22,117 nucleotides of DNA from CAYSLC01 sp964431545 (GCA_964431545.1 CAYSLC010000078.1:1-22117); one strand, 5' to 3'; shown: positions 1-9,693, counted from the stretch's first letter. Numbers and translations are program-made. Notes: generated by a model from the sequence alone, not told the origin.

Positions 1-1
1 C

Positions 2-796
2 AAACAGATCGAGAACGCCCAGGCCAAGGTGGAGGGGCGGAACTTCGACATCAGGAAGCACCTCCTGGAGTACGACGACGTCATGAACCAGCAGCGGGAG
101 GTGATCTACCAGCAGCGCCGGGAGGCCCTCCGGGGGGAGAACCTCCGGGAGGACATCCTTGACATGATCGGAGAGAAGGCCGAGGAGATCGCGGGCCTCT
201 ACGCCGATGACAACGTTCCGGCCGAGGAGTGGGACCGGAAGGGGATCGAGGACGCCGTCTACCGGCAGTTCAATTTCCGTCTCGACCTTGACCCGGATAC
301 GCTGGATGGGTTACATCTGGAAGGACTCGCCCAGTTGATCGAGGATGCCGCGGTGGAGGCCTACGGGAAGCGGGAGGCCGAGATCGGGGCGGAGGATCTT
401 CGTCATCTGGAGCGGATCATCATGCTCCAGACGGTGGATCAGCTCTGGAAGGACCACCTGTTGAGCATGGACCATCTCAAGGAGGGCATCGGCCTTCGGG
501 GCTACGCCCAGCAGAACCCCTTGATCGTCTACAAGAAGGAGGGGTTCGAGATGTTCCAGGATCTCATCTCCCGGATCAAGGAGGAGACCCTGGGGCTTCT
601 CTACCGGATTCAGATCGCCGAACCGGCGCAGATGGAGGCGATGCGGCGCCCCAGCCAGCAGAACCTTAGCTATTCCGGCGGCGGGGACGGAGAGGTGAAG
701 AAGAAGCCGGTGAAGCGGGCCGACAGGAAGGTGGGCCGGAACGCCCCCTGCCCCTGCGGCAGCGGGAAGAAATATAAGAAATGTTGTGGAAGATAG
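2..796 (+). CDS. secA: Preprotein translocase ATPase SecA, C-terminal part (5' truncated by window)
   Basis: SecA is the cytoplasmic ATPase motor that pushes preproteins through SecYEG. Only the last 264 residues are present; the frame is open from base 2, so the gene starts outside the window. It opens in the conserved stretch AQAKVEGRNFDIRKHLLEYD, which follows the second nucleotide-binding fold. The helical scaffold/wing region follows, with LQTVDQLWKDHLLSMDHLKE and the GLRGYAQQNPL segment typical of the two-helix-finger area. The C-terminus has a basic linker and a complete SEC-C zinc-binding tail (CPCGSGKKYKKCC) that in other SecA proteins binds SecB and lipid. The stop is 18 bases before clpS, so the two genes are probably co-transcribed. 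Identity is certain; only the missing N-terminus limits the entry. Confidence 0.97.
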   Translation, partial: KQIENAQAKVEGRNFDIRKHLLEYDDVMNQQREVIYQQRREALRGENLREDILDMIGEKAEEIAGLYADDNVPAEEWDRKGIEDAVYRQFNFRLDLDPDTLDGLHLEGLAQLIEDAAVEAYGKREAEIGAEDLRHLERIIMLQTVDQLWKDHLLSMDHLKEGIGLRGYAQQNPLIVYKKEGFEMFQDLISRIKEETLGLLYRIQIAEPAQMEAMRRPSQQNLSYSGGGDGEVKKKPVKRADRKVGRNAPCPCGSGKKYKKCCGR

Positions 797-814
797 ACCG
801 AAGCGGAGTGTTTG

Positions 815-1129
815 ATGGATAAATTCGGACCTGGCACGGAAGAAGAGGTCGTCACCGAGGTCGAGGAGGATCTCGATGAACCTTCCATGTACAAGGTGCT
901 CCTCCACAATGATGACTACACCACCATGGAGTTCGTCGTGGAGGTCCTCATGCTGGTCTTCAACAAGTCCCCCGAGGATGCCATGCGGATCATGCTCAAT
1001 GTCCACAAGCAGGGCATCGGAATCTGCGGGGTCTACACCTTCGATGTCGCCGAGACCAAGGTGGAGACGGTGAAGACCCTGGCCCGCGAGAAAGGCTTTC
1101 CCTTAAAATGCACCATGGAGGAAGAGTGA
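815..1129 (+). CDS. clpS: ATP-dependent Clp protease adaptor ClpS
   Basis: ClpS is the N-recognin that captures proteins with N-terminal Leu, Phe, Tyr or Trp and hands them to ClpA. The product is 104 aa, the usual family size. It has an acidic flexible N-terminal extension (about residues 1-24), then the core beginning MYKVLLHNDDYTTMEFVV. N32, D33 and D34 match the residues that grip the substrate alpha-amino group, and H64 in the NVHKQG segment matches the conserved pocket histidine. I chose ATG 815 because a GGAG at 805-808 lies 6 bases upstream; an in-frame TTG at 812 is the alternative. The stop lies 4 bases before clpA. Its position between secA and clpA, followed by aat, fits an N-degron operon. 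Confidence 0.95.
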   Translation: MDKFGPGTEEEVVTEVEEDLDEPSMYKVLLHNDDYTTMEFVVEVLMLVFNKSPEDAMRIMLNVHKQGIGICGVYTFDVAETKVETVKTLAREKGFPLKCTMEEE

Positions 1130-1133
1130 GAAA

Positions 1134-3379
<2,246 letters not shown>

Positions 3380-3380
<1 letters not shown>

Positions 3381-4102
3381 TGCCGGTCTTTCTCCTGTCC
3401 GACACCCTAGACTTCCCGCCGCCCCAGCGGGCCCGCCAAGACGGCCTCCTGGCCGTCGGCGGGGACCTCAGCCAGGAGCGGCTCCTGCTCGCCTACCGGA
3501 TGGGGATCTTTCCCTGGTACTCGGAGGAAGATCCCATCATCTGGTGGTCCCCGGACCCCCGTCTGGTCCTCTACCCCGATGAACTCAAGGTCTCCCGCAG
3601 CCTCCGGAAGGTGATCCGCCAGGAGCGGTTCCGGATCACGCTGGACACCGCCTTCGCCCAGGTGATCGACGCCTGCGCCCAGGTCCGCCTGGAGCGGGGG
3701 GAGGGCACCTGGATCGGCCCCGACATGGTCCGGGCCTACCGGCGGCTCCACGCATCGGGGTTCGCCCATTCCGCCGAGGCGTGGCGGGAGGGGCGGCTGG
3801 CCGGCGGCCTCTACGGGGTATCGGTGGGCGGATGCTTCTTCGGCGAGTCGATGTTCAGCCGGGAGAGCAACGCCTCCAAGGCGGCCTTCGTCACCCTGGT
3901 GGCCCATCTTCGAACCCTCGGCTTCGACCTGATCGACTGCCAGGTGCGGACCGATCACCTGATCCGCTTCGGAGCCAGGGAGATCCCCAGGAATCGGTTC
4001 CTGGCCCAGCTCGACGCCTCCATCCGACGGCCGACCCTCCGGGGGCGATGGTCGTTCGAGCCGTGCTCCGGGCCTTCCGGCTCCGGCCGGAAAGTAGGAT
4101 AA
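3380..4102 (+). CDS. aat: Leucyl/phenylalanyl-tRNA--protein transferase
   Basis: Aat moves Leu or Phe from its aminoacyl-tRNA to the N-terminus of proteins beginning with Arg or Lys, creating the primary degron read by ClpS/ClpA. The product is 240 aa, close to the E. coli size. Family signatures are present in order: GGDLSQERLLLAYRMGIFPW (28-46), IWWSPDPR (54-61), the GEGTWI and YRRLH region (108-124), HSAEAW (130-135) and GGLYGVSVGGCFFGESMFS (142-160), which lines the aminoacyl-binding pocket. The start codon shares one base with the clpA stop, implying translational coupling. Finding the N-degron writer, reader and unfoldase in one transcription unit strongly supports the functional call. 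The last 15 or so residues are poorly conserved and rich in Gly/Ser. Confidence 0.96.
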
Positions 4103-4192
4103 TCCCACCCCGCGAATACCTCCCTTTTCCCATTGATTTCGACCCTCGAACCGTGCCATGGTCACCCCAGTGGTGGAAGCCGGGCTGAAACG

Positions 4193-4209
4193 GGCGACGG
4201 TCCGTCGCC
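4193..4209 (+). terminator. Candidate hairpin after aat
   Basis: A perfect inverted repeat, GGCGACGG-T-CCGTCGCC, lies about 90 bases after the aat stop and 50 bases before the next gene. A stem of about 7 bp with a 3-base loop is possible. The downstream run is only GTCGATTTCC, not a clear U-tract, so it may be a weak or factor-dependent terminator, or simply a structured leader of the following gene. Confidence 0.35.
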
Positions 4210-4258
4210 GTCGATTTCCATGGACTCACAGAAAATGCCTTTGGGAAGGGGAGCGGAT

Positions 4259-4861
4259 ATGCGATGGTTGGTCTGTGGCGTTTTGCTGGTGGCGGGACTC
4301 GGGATGACGGGGAACTCCCAGGCCGGAACCCTGCAGGAGGATTACAAATCCATGGAGGCCCGGCGCCGGGGCCTGGAGAAGATCCGCGGGGGGTACGAGG
4401 AGCGCCTGGACGGGCTGACCCACCATCTGGAGACGGTGCTGGCGGATCTCAACGCCTGTATCGACGAGACCGTGAGCCGGACCCGGGCAAAGACGTCATC
4501 CACCATGGGCGGCAATCTCCAGGTGTTGTGGGAGATGCGGCTGGAGGAGGCGGAACTGGTTCGACGGGCCAGCGAGGATGACCGACGGCGCCTCCAGAAG
4601 CTCTGGAAGGAGCTGGGGGAGGTTCGGCGGCAGTTCGAGGAGATCCGGGAGGAGATCGAGCGGACCTACCGGAAGAACCGGGGGAAGGCTTATGAAGAAG
4701 CCTTCCGGGAATACATGCGGGAGCTGGAGAAACAGTACTTTCTCCGCATCGAGAACGACCTCTTCTCCGCCTATGAGGGCTACCTCTCCGCCGTCGAGGG
4801 GTATACCGAGTTTCTCGAGAACTCCCTGATGCTCTGCCGGCGCACGGGGCCCTCCTCCTGA
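4259..4861 (+). CDS. Secreted coiled-coil protein of unknown function
   Basis: I do not recognise a family. ATG 4259 is preferred over upstream in-frame starts because a purine-rich GGGAAGGGGAG ends 5 bases before it, and because the protein then opens with a signal peptide: MRW, a hydrophobic core LVCGVLLVAGLGM, and a probable signal peptidase I site after NSQA near residue 22. The cysteine in the core is not in a convincing lipobox. The mature part (about 178 aa) is almost wholly charged helix, rich in Glu, Arg and Leu, with heptad-like spacing (for example at about 95-165), so an elongated periplasmic coiled coil is likely. Two late segments carry aromatic residues (AYEGYLSAVEGYTEFLE). It ends 6 bases from the convergent HIT gene. 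Confidence 0.75.
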   Translation: MRWLVCGVLLVAGLGMTGNSQAGTLQEDYKSMEARRRGLEKIRGGYEERLDGLTHHLETVLADLNACIDETVSRTRAKTSSTMGGNLQVLWEMRLEEAELVRRASEDDRRRLQKLWKELGEVRRQFEEIREEIERTYRKNRGKAYEEAFREYMRELEKQYFLRIENDLFSAYEGYLSAVEGYTEFLENSLMLCRRTGPSS

Positions 4862-4867
4862 GCCCTC

Positions 4868-5287
4868 CTATCCCATCGCCTTCATGATCTTTTCGGCGGT
4901 CGCCTTGATGGCGTCCATGTCGCCGGGCTTGAGTTCCCAGGCGGTCATGGTGAGTTCCGGCCCCCCTTTGGGCCGGGGGATGAGGTGGAGATGGTAGTGC
5001 ATCACCACCTGGTTGACCCCCTTGCCGTTCAACTGCATCAGGGCGACCCCGTCCGGGTCGAGGGCCGACTTCATCGCCTCGGCCACCTTTTTGGAGGCCA
5101 GATGGATGGCGGTCAGGTCCTCGGGGGCCATCTCCCAGATGTTCTCGGCGTGGGCCTTGGGGATGATCAGGGTGTGACCGGTGGTGATGGGGTTGATGTC
5201 GGCGAAGGCCAGAACCCGGTCGTCCTGGTACACCATGCTGGAGGGGATCTCCCCCTTCACGATCTTACAGAAGATGCACTCGTCCAT
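4868..5287 (-). CDS. HIT-family (histidine triad) nucleotide-binding protein 1
   Basis: HIT proteins hydrolyse or transfer nucleotidyl groups, typically AMP-lysine or dinucleotide substrates, in the cytoplasm. The 139-aa product opens MDECIFCKIVKGEIPS, the usual HIT N-terminus, includes the NPITTGHTLIIPK strand, and has the catalytic triad motif as HYHLHLIP (H97, H99, H101). The start at 5287 is set by a strong AAAGGAGGAA ribosome binding site six bases upstream; longer in-frame starts give a low-complexity Arg/Gly extension not seen in the family. The exact substrate cannot be told from sequence. It probably follows fabH on the same strand, separated by 148 bases. It belongs to a branch slightly longer than the Hint-type paralogue at 6796, with an extra C-terminal helix. 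Confidence 0.92.
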   Translation of the reverse strand: MDECIFCKIVKGEIPSSMVYQDDRVLAFADINPITTGHTLIIPKAHAENIWEMAPEDLTAIHLASKKVAEAMKSALDPDGVALMQLNGKGVNQVVMHYHLHLIPRPKGGPELTMTAWELKPGDMDAIKATAEKIMKAMG

Positions 5288-5293
5288 GTCGCC

Positions 5294-5303
5294 TTCCTCC
5301 TTT
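5294..5303 (-). promoter_or_regulatory. Strong Shine-Dalgarno site of HIT gene 1
   Basis: Read on the - strand this is AAAGGAGGAA, a near-perfect complement to the 16S anti-Shine-Dalgarno sequence. It lies 6 bases before the ATG at 5287 and is the main reason to reject upstream starts. Confidence 0.8.
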
Positions 5304-5387
5304 CGGGTTGATGTGAATTCCTCTTGACGGTTTTTTTGACGCACGCCACGGCCCCGCGTCCGTCCGTGCCGGCGACCTTTTTCCATC

Positions 5388-5405
5388 CGTCGGCCCGTCC
5401 CGACG
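5388..5405 (-). other. Small hairpin in the fabH - HIT gene 1 gap
   Basis: CGTCGG (5388-5393) and CCGACG (5400-5405) are exact inverted repeats with a 6-base loop, about 30 bases beyond the fabH stop. On the - strand it is followed by GATGGAAAAAGG and not by U residues, so it is not a standard intrinsic terminator. It could be a 3'-end stabilising or processing structure, or chance in GC-rich DNA. Confidence 0.3.
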
Positions 5406-5435
5406 TCCGGCATTCCGGCCCATCCAACCTCCCCT

Positions 5436-6425
5436 CTACCAGCGGATGAACCCGCTGCCCCACGTCAATCCGCCCCCGAACACCGGGAGGCATACGTAGT
5501 CCCCCGATTCGATGCTGCCGTCCCGGACCGCCTCGTCAAAGGCCACGGCGCAGGAGGCCGAGGAGATGTTCCCGTACCGGTTCAGGGTCATGTAGAACTT
5601 CTCCATGGGGATCTCCATGGACTGGGAGATGTACTGGAACATCCTGAGATTCGCCTGGTGGGGGATGAACCAGCGGATCTTCTCCACCGCCACCTCGTTT
5701 TCGTCGGCCGCCTCCTGGATCGATTCCATGAACCGCCGCACGGCCACCTTGAAGCTGAGGTTCGCCTCGATCATGTCGAGGTAGTGGAGGCCTTTGTCCA
5801 CGCTTTCATGGGAGATGGGGGTGGTCCGGGATCCGCCGCCGGGGACCAGGAGGTTCTCTCCGTTGGCGCCGTCGGTGTGGATATGGGTGGAGAGGAGCCG
5901 GTGTTCCCCCTCTCCGACGGTGAGCAGGGCCGCCCCGGCCCCGTCTCCCCAGAGGATGCAGGTGGACCGGTCCTTCCAGTTGACGGTGCGGGTCATCACC
6001 TCGGCCGCCACCACCAGGGCGGTCTTGGCGGCGCCCGATTTGAGGTACTGTTCGGCCACATTGAGGGCGAAGATGAAGCCGGAGCAGGCCGCGGTAACGT
6101 CGAAGGTGACGGCCCGGGGGGCGTCGAGCCGGGCCTGGAGCCAGTTGGCGGCGGCCGGGCAGCAGGTGTCGGGGGTGATGGTGCCCACCACGATGAGGTC
6201 GATGTCGGTCACGGACATCCCGGCCATCTCCAGGGCCTTCAGGCTCGCCTCGTAGGCGAGATCGGAGGTGGCCACCTCCGGGGCCGCGATCCGGCGCTCG
6301 CTGATGCCGGTGCGGCGGATGATCCAGTCGTCGGAGGTGTCGAGGCCCATGGCCACGAGATCGGCGTTGGAAAGGACCTCCGGGGGAACGTAGGAGCCGG
6401 TGCCGGCGATGCGGATGGGGGTCAT
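5436..6425 (-). CDS. fabH: Beta-ketoacyl-[acyl-carrier-protein] synthase III
   Basis: KAS III condenses an acyl-CoA primer with malonyl-ACP to start fatty-acid chains. The 329-aa protein is full length. It opens IRIAGTGSYVPPEVLSN, carries the DDWIIRRTGISERR segment, and has all three catalytic residues: C114 in TAACSGF, H256 in FIPHQAN and N286 in YGNISSAS. The C-terminus has the usual GGGLTWGSGFIRW ending. A GTGGAG sequence lies about 7 bases before ATG 6425. It stands alone, not in a plsX-fabD-fabG-acpP operon, so it could be an accessory KAS III that uses a different acyl primer, but the active-site motifs are those of true FabH. A candidate promoter lies at 6467-6496. Confidence 0.95.
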   Translation of the reverse strand: MTPIRIAGTGSYVPPEVLSNADLVAMGLDTSDDWIIRRTGISERRIAAPEVATSDLAYEASLKALEMAGMSVTDIDLIVVGTITPDTCCPAAANWLQARLDAPRAVTFDVTAACSGFIFALNVAEQYLKSGAAKTALVVAAEVMTRTVNWKDRSTCILWGDGAGAALLTVGEGEHRLLSTHIHTDGANGENLLVPGGGSRTTPISHESVDKGLHYLDMIEANLSFKVAVRRFMESIQEAADENEVAVEKIRWFIPHQANLRMFQYISQSMEIPMEKFYMTLNRYGNISSASCAVAFDEAVRDGSIESGDYVCLPVFGGGLTWGSGFIRW

Positions 6426-6466
6426 GGAAACACTCCACGGATTGAGATTGCGTTGGTCATCGACGC

Positions 6467-6496
6467 CTTATACAGGGAAGCGACGATCGAGATCAA
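6467..6496 (-). promoter_or_regulatory. Candidate sigma70-type promoter for fabH
   Basis: On the - strand TTGATC (6491-6496) and TATAAG (6467-6472) are separated by 18 bases, about 40 bases before the fabH start. The match to the -10 consensus is good and to the -35 moderate. Predicted from sequence only. Confidence 0.4.
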
Positions 6497-6640
6497 GAGG
6501 CGATTTGTCGGGAAATCACCACCGGGACCGCCTGGGATATCACCCGGCCCAGGCCGCCCGCCACTCTTTACTTCATGATACACCATCCGGACCCCGGAAC
6601 TCAAACGGGAAGCCGTGGAAACCCGAAAAACCAAAAATCT

Positions 6641-6668
6641 TTGCAAAACAGCGCATCCCTGGTATAAA
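6641..6668 (+). promoter_or_regulatory. Candidate sigma70-type promoter for HIT gene 2 and the DUF3786 gene
   Basis: TTGCAA (6641-6646) and TATAAA (6663-6668) are 16 bases apart, preceded by an A-rich stretch that could act as an UP element. A start site near 6675 would give a leader of about 120 bases containing the 6701-6760 stem-loop. Confidence 0.5.
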
Positions 6669-6700
6669 GTCACCATTAAAACAGGCTGCGGGAGATCGAC

Positions 6701-6760
6701 GGACGACCGGTTCGGGGGGCGCGGCAGTGGACGGACGCGCGCCGGCCCGATGGGTCGTCC
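6701..6760 (+). other. Long three-part stem-loop in the leader of HIT gene 2
   Basis: Three nested exact pairings can form: GGACGACC (6701-6708) with GGTCGTCC (6753-6760), TCGGG (6712-6716) with CCCGA (6746-6750), and GGCGCG (6718-6723) with CGCGCC (6738-6743), closing a 14-base loop. That is 19 Watson-Crick pairs in 60 bases with only small internal loops. It lies between the candidate promoter and the ribosome binding site. No known riboswitch class is recognised and no U-tract follows, so its role is unknown. Confidence 0.5.
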
Positions 6761-6795
6761 TCTACCCAGACACCGCCAGATCGAGGAGGAGATCC

Positions 6796-7131
6796 ATGGA
6801 AGGAGATTGTCTGTTCTGCAACATCGCCGCCGGAAAGACCGACACCCAATTTCTTTATGAAAACGATCAACTCGTGGTGTTTCGGGACATCAAGCCCCAT
6901 GCCCCGGTCCACGACCTCATCGTTCCCAAGCGCCACATCCGGAGCGTCAACGATCTCACCGGCGACGACCGGGAGATCCTGGCCGAACTGTTCATGACGG
7001 CCAAGGAGATCGCCAAGGAGGAGGGGGTCGCCCGGGAAGGGTACAAGCTCCTGTTCAACGTGGAGAAGGGGGGCGGCCAGGTGATCTTCCACCTCCACCT
7101 CCACCTGCTGGCCGGAAAGAAGTGGCACTGA
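6796..7131 (+). CDS. HIT-family (Hint-like) nucleotide-binding protein 2
   Basis: This 111-aa protein has the size and order of bacterial Hint/HinT purine-nucleoside phosphoramidases, which cleave AMP-N bonds. It begins MEGDCLFCNIAAGKTDTQFL, contains DIKPHAPVHDLIVPKRHI, and has the triad motif FHLHLHLLAG (H99, H101, H103) near the end. An upstream ATG-rich extension in frame is rejected because GAGGAGGAG lies just before ATG 6796 and the family N-terminus begins there. The stop codon overlaps the next start as TGATG, so it is coupled to the DUF3786-like gene. It is clearly distinct from the HIT protein at 4868-5287, which has a longer C-terminus, so the window holds two HIT paralogues on either side of fabH. 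Confidence 0.93.
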   Translation: MEGDCLFCNIAAGKTDTQFLYENDQLVVFRDIKPHAPVHDLIVPKRHIRSVNDLTGDDREILAELFMTAKEIAKEEGVAREGYKLLFNVEKGGGQVIFHLHLHLLAGKKWH

Positions 7132-7760
7132 TGGCGGAACGATCCGAGGTCTTCGAGCGGACCTACCGCCATTACCTGGATCAGGTGGTCGACCTCGACT
7201 TCGGGGTCATCGGCCCCCGCCTGGGACTGCGGGAGGAGGGAGACGGCGTGGTGGTCCCCTTCTTCCGGGCCCCGTACCGGGTCACCCGGGAGGGGGTCCG
7301 GGACGCGGCCGGCCGGCGGCCGCCCTTTCCCGTCTGCCTGGTGATCTGCAAGTACCTGCTCATGGCGCCCCCGCCCGCCGCTGGGGGGGTGGAGTGGGTC
7401 GCCTACCGGGACTTCAAGGGGTCGGCCCCACTTCACGGCTATTTTTCCAATAACGCCGAACGGACCGTTTCGGACCATTTCGCCGGCCGGGCCGACCGCC
7501 TGGCCCGGGCCGCCGACCGCCTCGGGGGACGGCCGCCGGAGGAGGACTTCCCCTACGACGTGAGCCGGGTCTTCGAGATCCTGCCGGAACTCCCGGCCCT
7601 CCTGCTCTTCAACGACGGGGACGCGGAGTTTCCGGCCGCCTCGTCGACGCTCTTCCAGAGGCGGGCCGAGCGGTTCCTCGACATGGAGTGCCTGGCCATC
7701 GCCGGAGAGATGCTCGCCGCCAGGCTCAGGAAGGCCGACGAGGCCGTCGATTCCGCCTGA
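7131..7760 (+). CDS. DUF3786-like protein of unknown function
   Basis: The 209-aa product resembles the DUF3786 family as I recall it, a domain common in anaerobic deltaproteobacteria and some archaea with no established function. Matching features are the central CLVICKYLLMAPP and GGVEWVAYRDFKGSAPLHGY segments and the late ALLLFNDGDAEFPAASSTLF and RFLDMECLAIAGEMLAARL segments. There are no signal peptide, membrane segments or cysteine clusters, so it should be a soluble cytoplasmic protein. ATG 7131 overlaps the stop of the HIT gene; a GTG at 7122 in frame is less likely. The tight coupling to a nucleotide-binding HIT protein may be functional or just operon packing. The family call is by eye and should be treated as probable. 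Confidence 0.75.
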   Translation: MAERSEVFERTYRHYLDQVVDLDFGVIGPRLGLREEGDGVVVPFFRAPYRVTREGVRDAAGRRPPFPVCLVICKYLLMAPPPAAGGVEWVAYRDFKGSAPLHGYFSNNAERTVSDHFAGRADRLARAADRLGGRPPEEDFPYDVSRVFEILPELPALLLFNDGDAEFPAASSTLFQRRAERFLDMECLAIAGEMLAARLRKADEAVDSA

Positions 7761-7774
7761 AGCCCCTCCGGATC

Positions 7775-7790
7775 CGGCGGCTTTCCGCCG
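7775..7790. terminator. Candidate shared hairpin between convergent genes
   Basis: CGGCGG and CCGCCG flank a CTTT loop and fill most of the 30 bases between the DUF3786-like gene and the acyl-CoA ligase gene, which converge here. There is no T-run on either side, so termination would be weak or Rho-assisted. Confidence 0.4.
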
Positions 7791-9587
7791 TCAGCGGTAC
7801 ATGGCCTCGATCCGGTCCCGGTAGCGGCCCTCGATGGCCGACTTCCGGAGCTTCATGGTGGGGGTCATCAGGCCGTCGTCGATGGTGAACTCCGGCACCA
7901 CCGCCACCTTTTTGATGGTCTCGTAGGAGGGAAACTCCCGGTTCTTCTCGGCCACTTCGGCCTCGGCCAGGGCGATCACCTCCGGGTGCTCCACGAGTTC
8001 CGCCGGGTCCTCGAAGGGGATGCCGGATGCCCGGGCGTACGCCGCCGCGTTCTCCAGATCCAGGGAGACCACGGCGGTGAGAAAGCGCCGTCCATCGCCC
8101 AGCACACAGACCTGGTTGAGGTATTTGGATGTGGCCAGGACGCCCTCGATGGCGGCCGGGGCGATATTCTTGCCGCCGGCCGTGACGATCAGTTCCTTTT
8201 TCCGGCCCGTGATCCGCAGGAAGTTCTCCGCGTCGATCTCCCCCAGGTCGCCGCTTTTGAGCCATCCGTCCGGGGTGAAGGTTTCGGCCGTCTCCTCGGC
8301 CATCTTGTAGTAGCCCGCCATCACGTTCCGGCCGGAAAAGAGGATCTCCCCGTCCTCGGCGATCTTCTGTTCGATCCCCGGCCCCGGCGGTCCCACCCAT
8401 CCGAACCGATGGTTCTCCAGGCGGTTGAGATTCGAAAAGGAGGTGTTCTCGGTCATGCCCAGCCCCTCCAGGATCAGAACCCCGGCCCCGTGGAAAAATT
8501 TGCCGATCCGGGGGTTTAAGGGGGCCGCGCCGCTGATGCACCAGGCCACCCGGCCCCCCAGGGCGGCCCGGATCTTGGAAAAGACGAGTTTGGAGGCCAG
8601 GGCGTACTGGAGGGAGAGAAGGGGCGGCACCGTTTCCCGGCTCAGCTTCAGGTCGCTCACCCGGTCGCCCACCCGGCAGGCCCAATGAAAGAGCTTGAGA
8701 GCCGCACCCCCCTTGGCCTCGGCGCCGGCCACCACCCGGGCGTGAACCTTTTCGAAGATCCGCGGAACGCTGATGAACCAGTGGGGCCGGATCGACTGGA
8801 AGTCGGCCGGAAGGTTGTCCAGTCCCCGGGCGAAGGCGGTGGTACATCCCACGTGGAGGGCCGTGTAGACGGCGGTACGCGCGAAGACATGGGCCAGGGG
8901 CAGAAAGAGCAGGGATTCGGAATCCGGCTCGACGCCGCCGCACCCTTTGACCGACTGGGCCGTGAAGGTGAGGTTGTCGTGGGTGAGGATCACCCCCTTG
9001 GGCCGGCCGGTGGTCCCGGAGGTGTAGATGATGCCGGCCGGATCATTCGGTCCCACGGCATCGATGCGCCGGGCCAGCGCATCCTCCGCCACGTCGTCCC
9101 CCAGGGCGAGGAACGCCTCGTAGGTGGTGATCCAGTCGTCTCCGGCCGCGGACGGCTCCGGCCGGCCGCCCAAGAGGATCACCTTGCGGACCCGGGGGAT
9201 CTCCTCCCGGATGGACAGAAGCTTCTCCACCTGCACGGCGTCCTCGGCAAAGACGAGGACCGAATCGCTATGGTCGATGATATACCGGCAGTCCTTGGCC
9301 AGGTTCGACTGGTAGATCCCCACCGTGCAGGCCCCCACGGCGTTGACGGCCAGGTCCGTCAGGACCCAGCGGTACTGGGTGTAACTGACGATGGTCACCT
9401 TGTCCCCTTTTTCCACCCCCAGGGCCATGAGGCTTCGCGCGGCCCGGCCGACCTGCTCGCGGAACTCGGCCCAGGTGACCGGAACCGGCTCACCGGCCGG
9501 ATCGAAATAGCGGTAGGCGACCTTCTCCGGCCGCTTGCCGACCGTCTCGGTGAGCATCTCGTGGACGTTTCGATAGTCGATGAACAT
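7791..9587 (-). CDS. Long-chain fatty-acid--CoA ligase (AMP-forming)
   Basis: The enzyme activates a fatty acid with ATP and CoA to acyl-CoA. The 598-aa product matches the FAA1-like long-chain branch of the ANL superfamily. Visible motifs: P-loop IIYTSGTTGRPKGV (186-199), the EGLGMTE adenylate motif (374-380), SGDLG (445-449), GRKKELIVTAGGKNIAP (461-477) and the catalytic-lysine segment PTMKLRKS (K579). No signal peptide is seen. ATG 9587 is chosen because GGGGAGGG lies just upstream and MFIDYRNVHEML is a typical start; a 31-residue upstream extension is Pro/Gly-rich and unlikely. It is divergent from the chemosensory operon across 150 bases. With the ETF-quinone oxidoreductase at the far end of that operon it suggests fatty-acid oxidation capacity; chain-length preference cannot be read from sequence. 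Confidence 0.93.
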   Translation of the reverse strand: MFIDYRNVHEMLTETVGKRPEKVAYRYFDPAGEPVPVTWAEFREQVGRAARSLMALGVEKGDKVTIVSYTQYRWVLTDLAVNAVGACTVGIYQSNLAKDCRYIIDHSDSVLVFAEDAVQVEKLLSIREEIPRVRKVILLGGRPEPSAAGDDWITTYEAFLALGDDVAEDALARRIDAVGPNDPAGIIYTSGTTGRPKGVILTHDNLTFTAQSVKGCGGVEPDSESLLFLPLAHVFARTAVYTALHVGCTTAFARGLDNLPADFQSIRPHWFISVPRIFEKVHARVVAGAEAKGGAALKLFHWACRVGDRVSDLKLSRETVPPLLSLQYALASKLVFSKIRAALGGRVAWCISGAAPLNPRIGKFFHGAGVLILEGLGMTENTSFSNLNRLENHRFGWVGPPGPGIEQKIAEDGEILFSGRNVMAGYYKMAEETAETFTPDGWLKSGDLGEIDAENFLRITGRKKELIVTAGGKNIAPAAIEGVLATSKYLNQVCVLGDGRRFLTAVVSLDLENAAAYARASGIPFEDPAELVEHPEVIALAEAEVAEKNREFPSYETIKKVAVVPEFTIDDGLMTPTMKLRKSAIEGRYRDRIEAMYR

Positions 9588-9664
9588 GTTCCCTCCCCTG
9601 TTTGGATCTCCGCCGGGCGTCTGAAAGGCGGGCGTTGGTCCGGGATACCTACCCCAAATCGGGC

Positions 9665-9693
9665 TTGCTGGCAATCCCAAAAGCTGTTACAAA
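9665..9693 (+). promoter_or_regulatory. Candidate promoter of the chemosensory operon
   Basis: TTGCTG (9665-9670) and TACAAA (9688-9693) are 17 bases apart, about 45 bases before the first gene. The -35 match is weak and the -10 moderate, but this is the only AT-rich patch in the gap and no other promoter-sized gap occurs before the receptor gene. Confidence 0.4.

Larger units (their letters stand above)
6426..6795. other. 370-base divergent intergenic region
   Basis: This gap separates the divergent fabH and second HIT gene and is the longest non-coding stretch inside the window. It holds a candidate fabH promoter (6467-6496), a small repeat CCTGGG/CCCAGG (6531-6536 and 6548-6553), an A-rich tract near 6625-6640, a candidate promoter for the HIT gene (6641-6668) and a long stem-loop (6701-6760). 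Base composition is less GC-rich around 6560-6680 than in the flanking genes. I see no convincing small gene. Confidence 0.6.

Noticed and set aside
5324..5340. TTGACG followed by a T-run as a promoter or terminator
   Set aside because: No -10 element follows TTGACG on the + strand, and the T-run precedes the nearby hairpin on that strand instead of following it.
9672..9688. TGGCAATCCCAAAAGC as a sigma54 promoter
   Set aside because: The GG and GC elements are 11 bases apart instead of 10 and the rest matches poorly.
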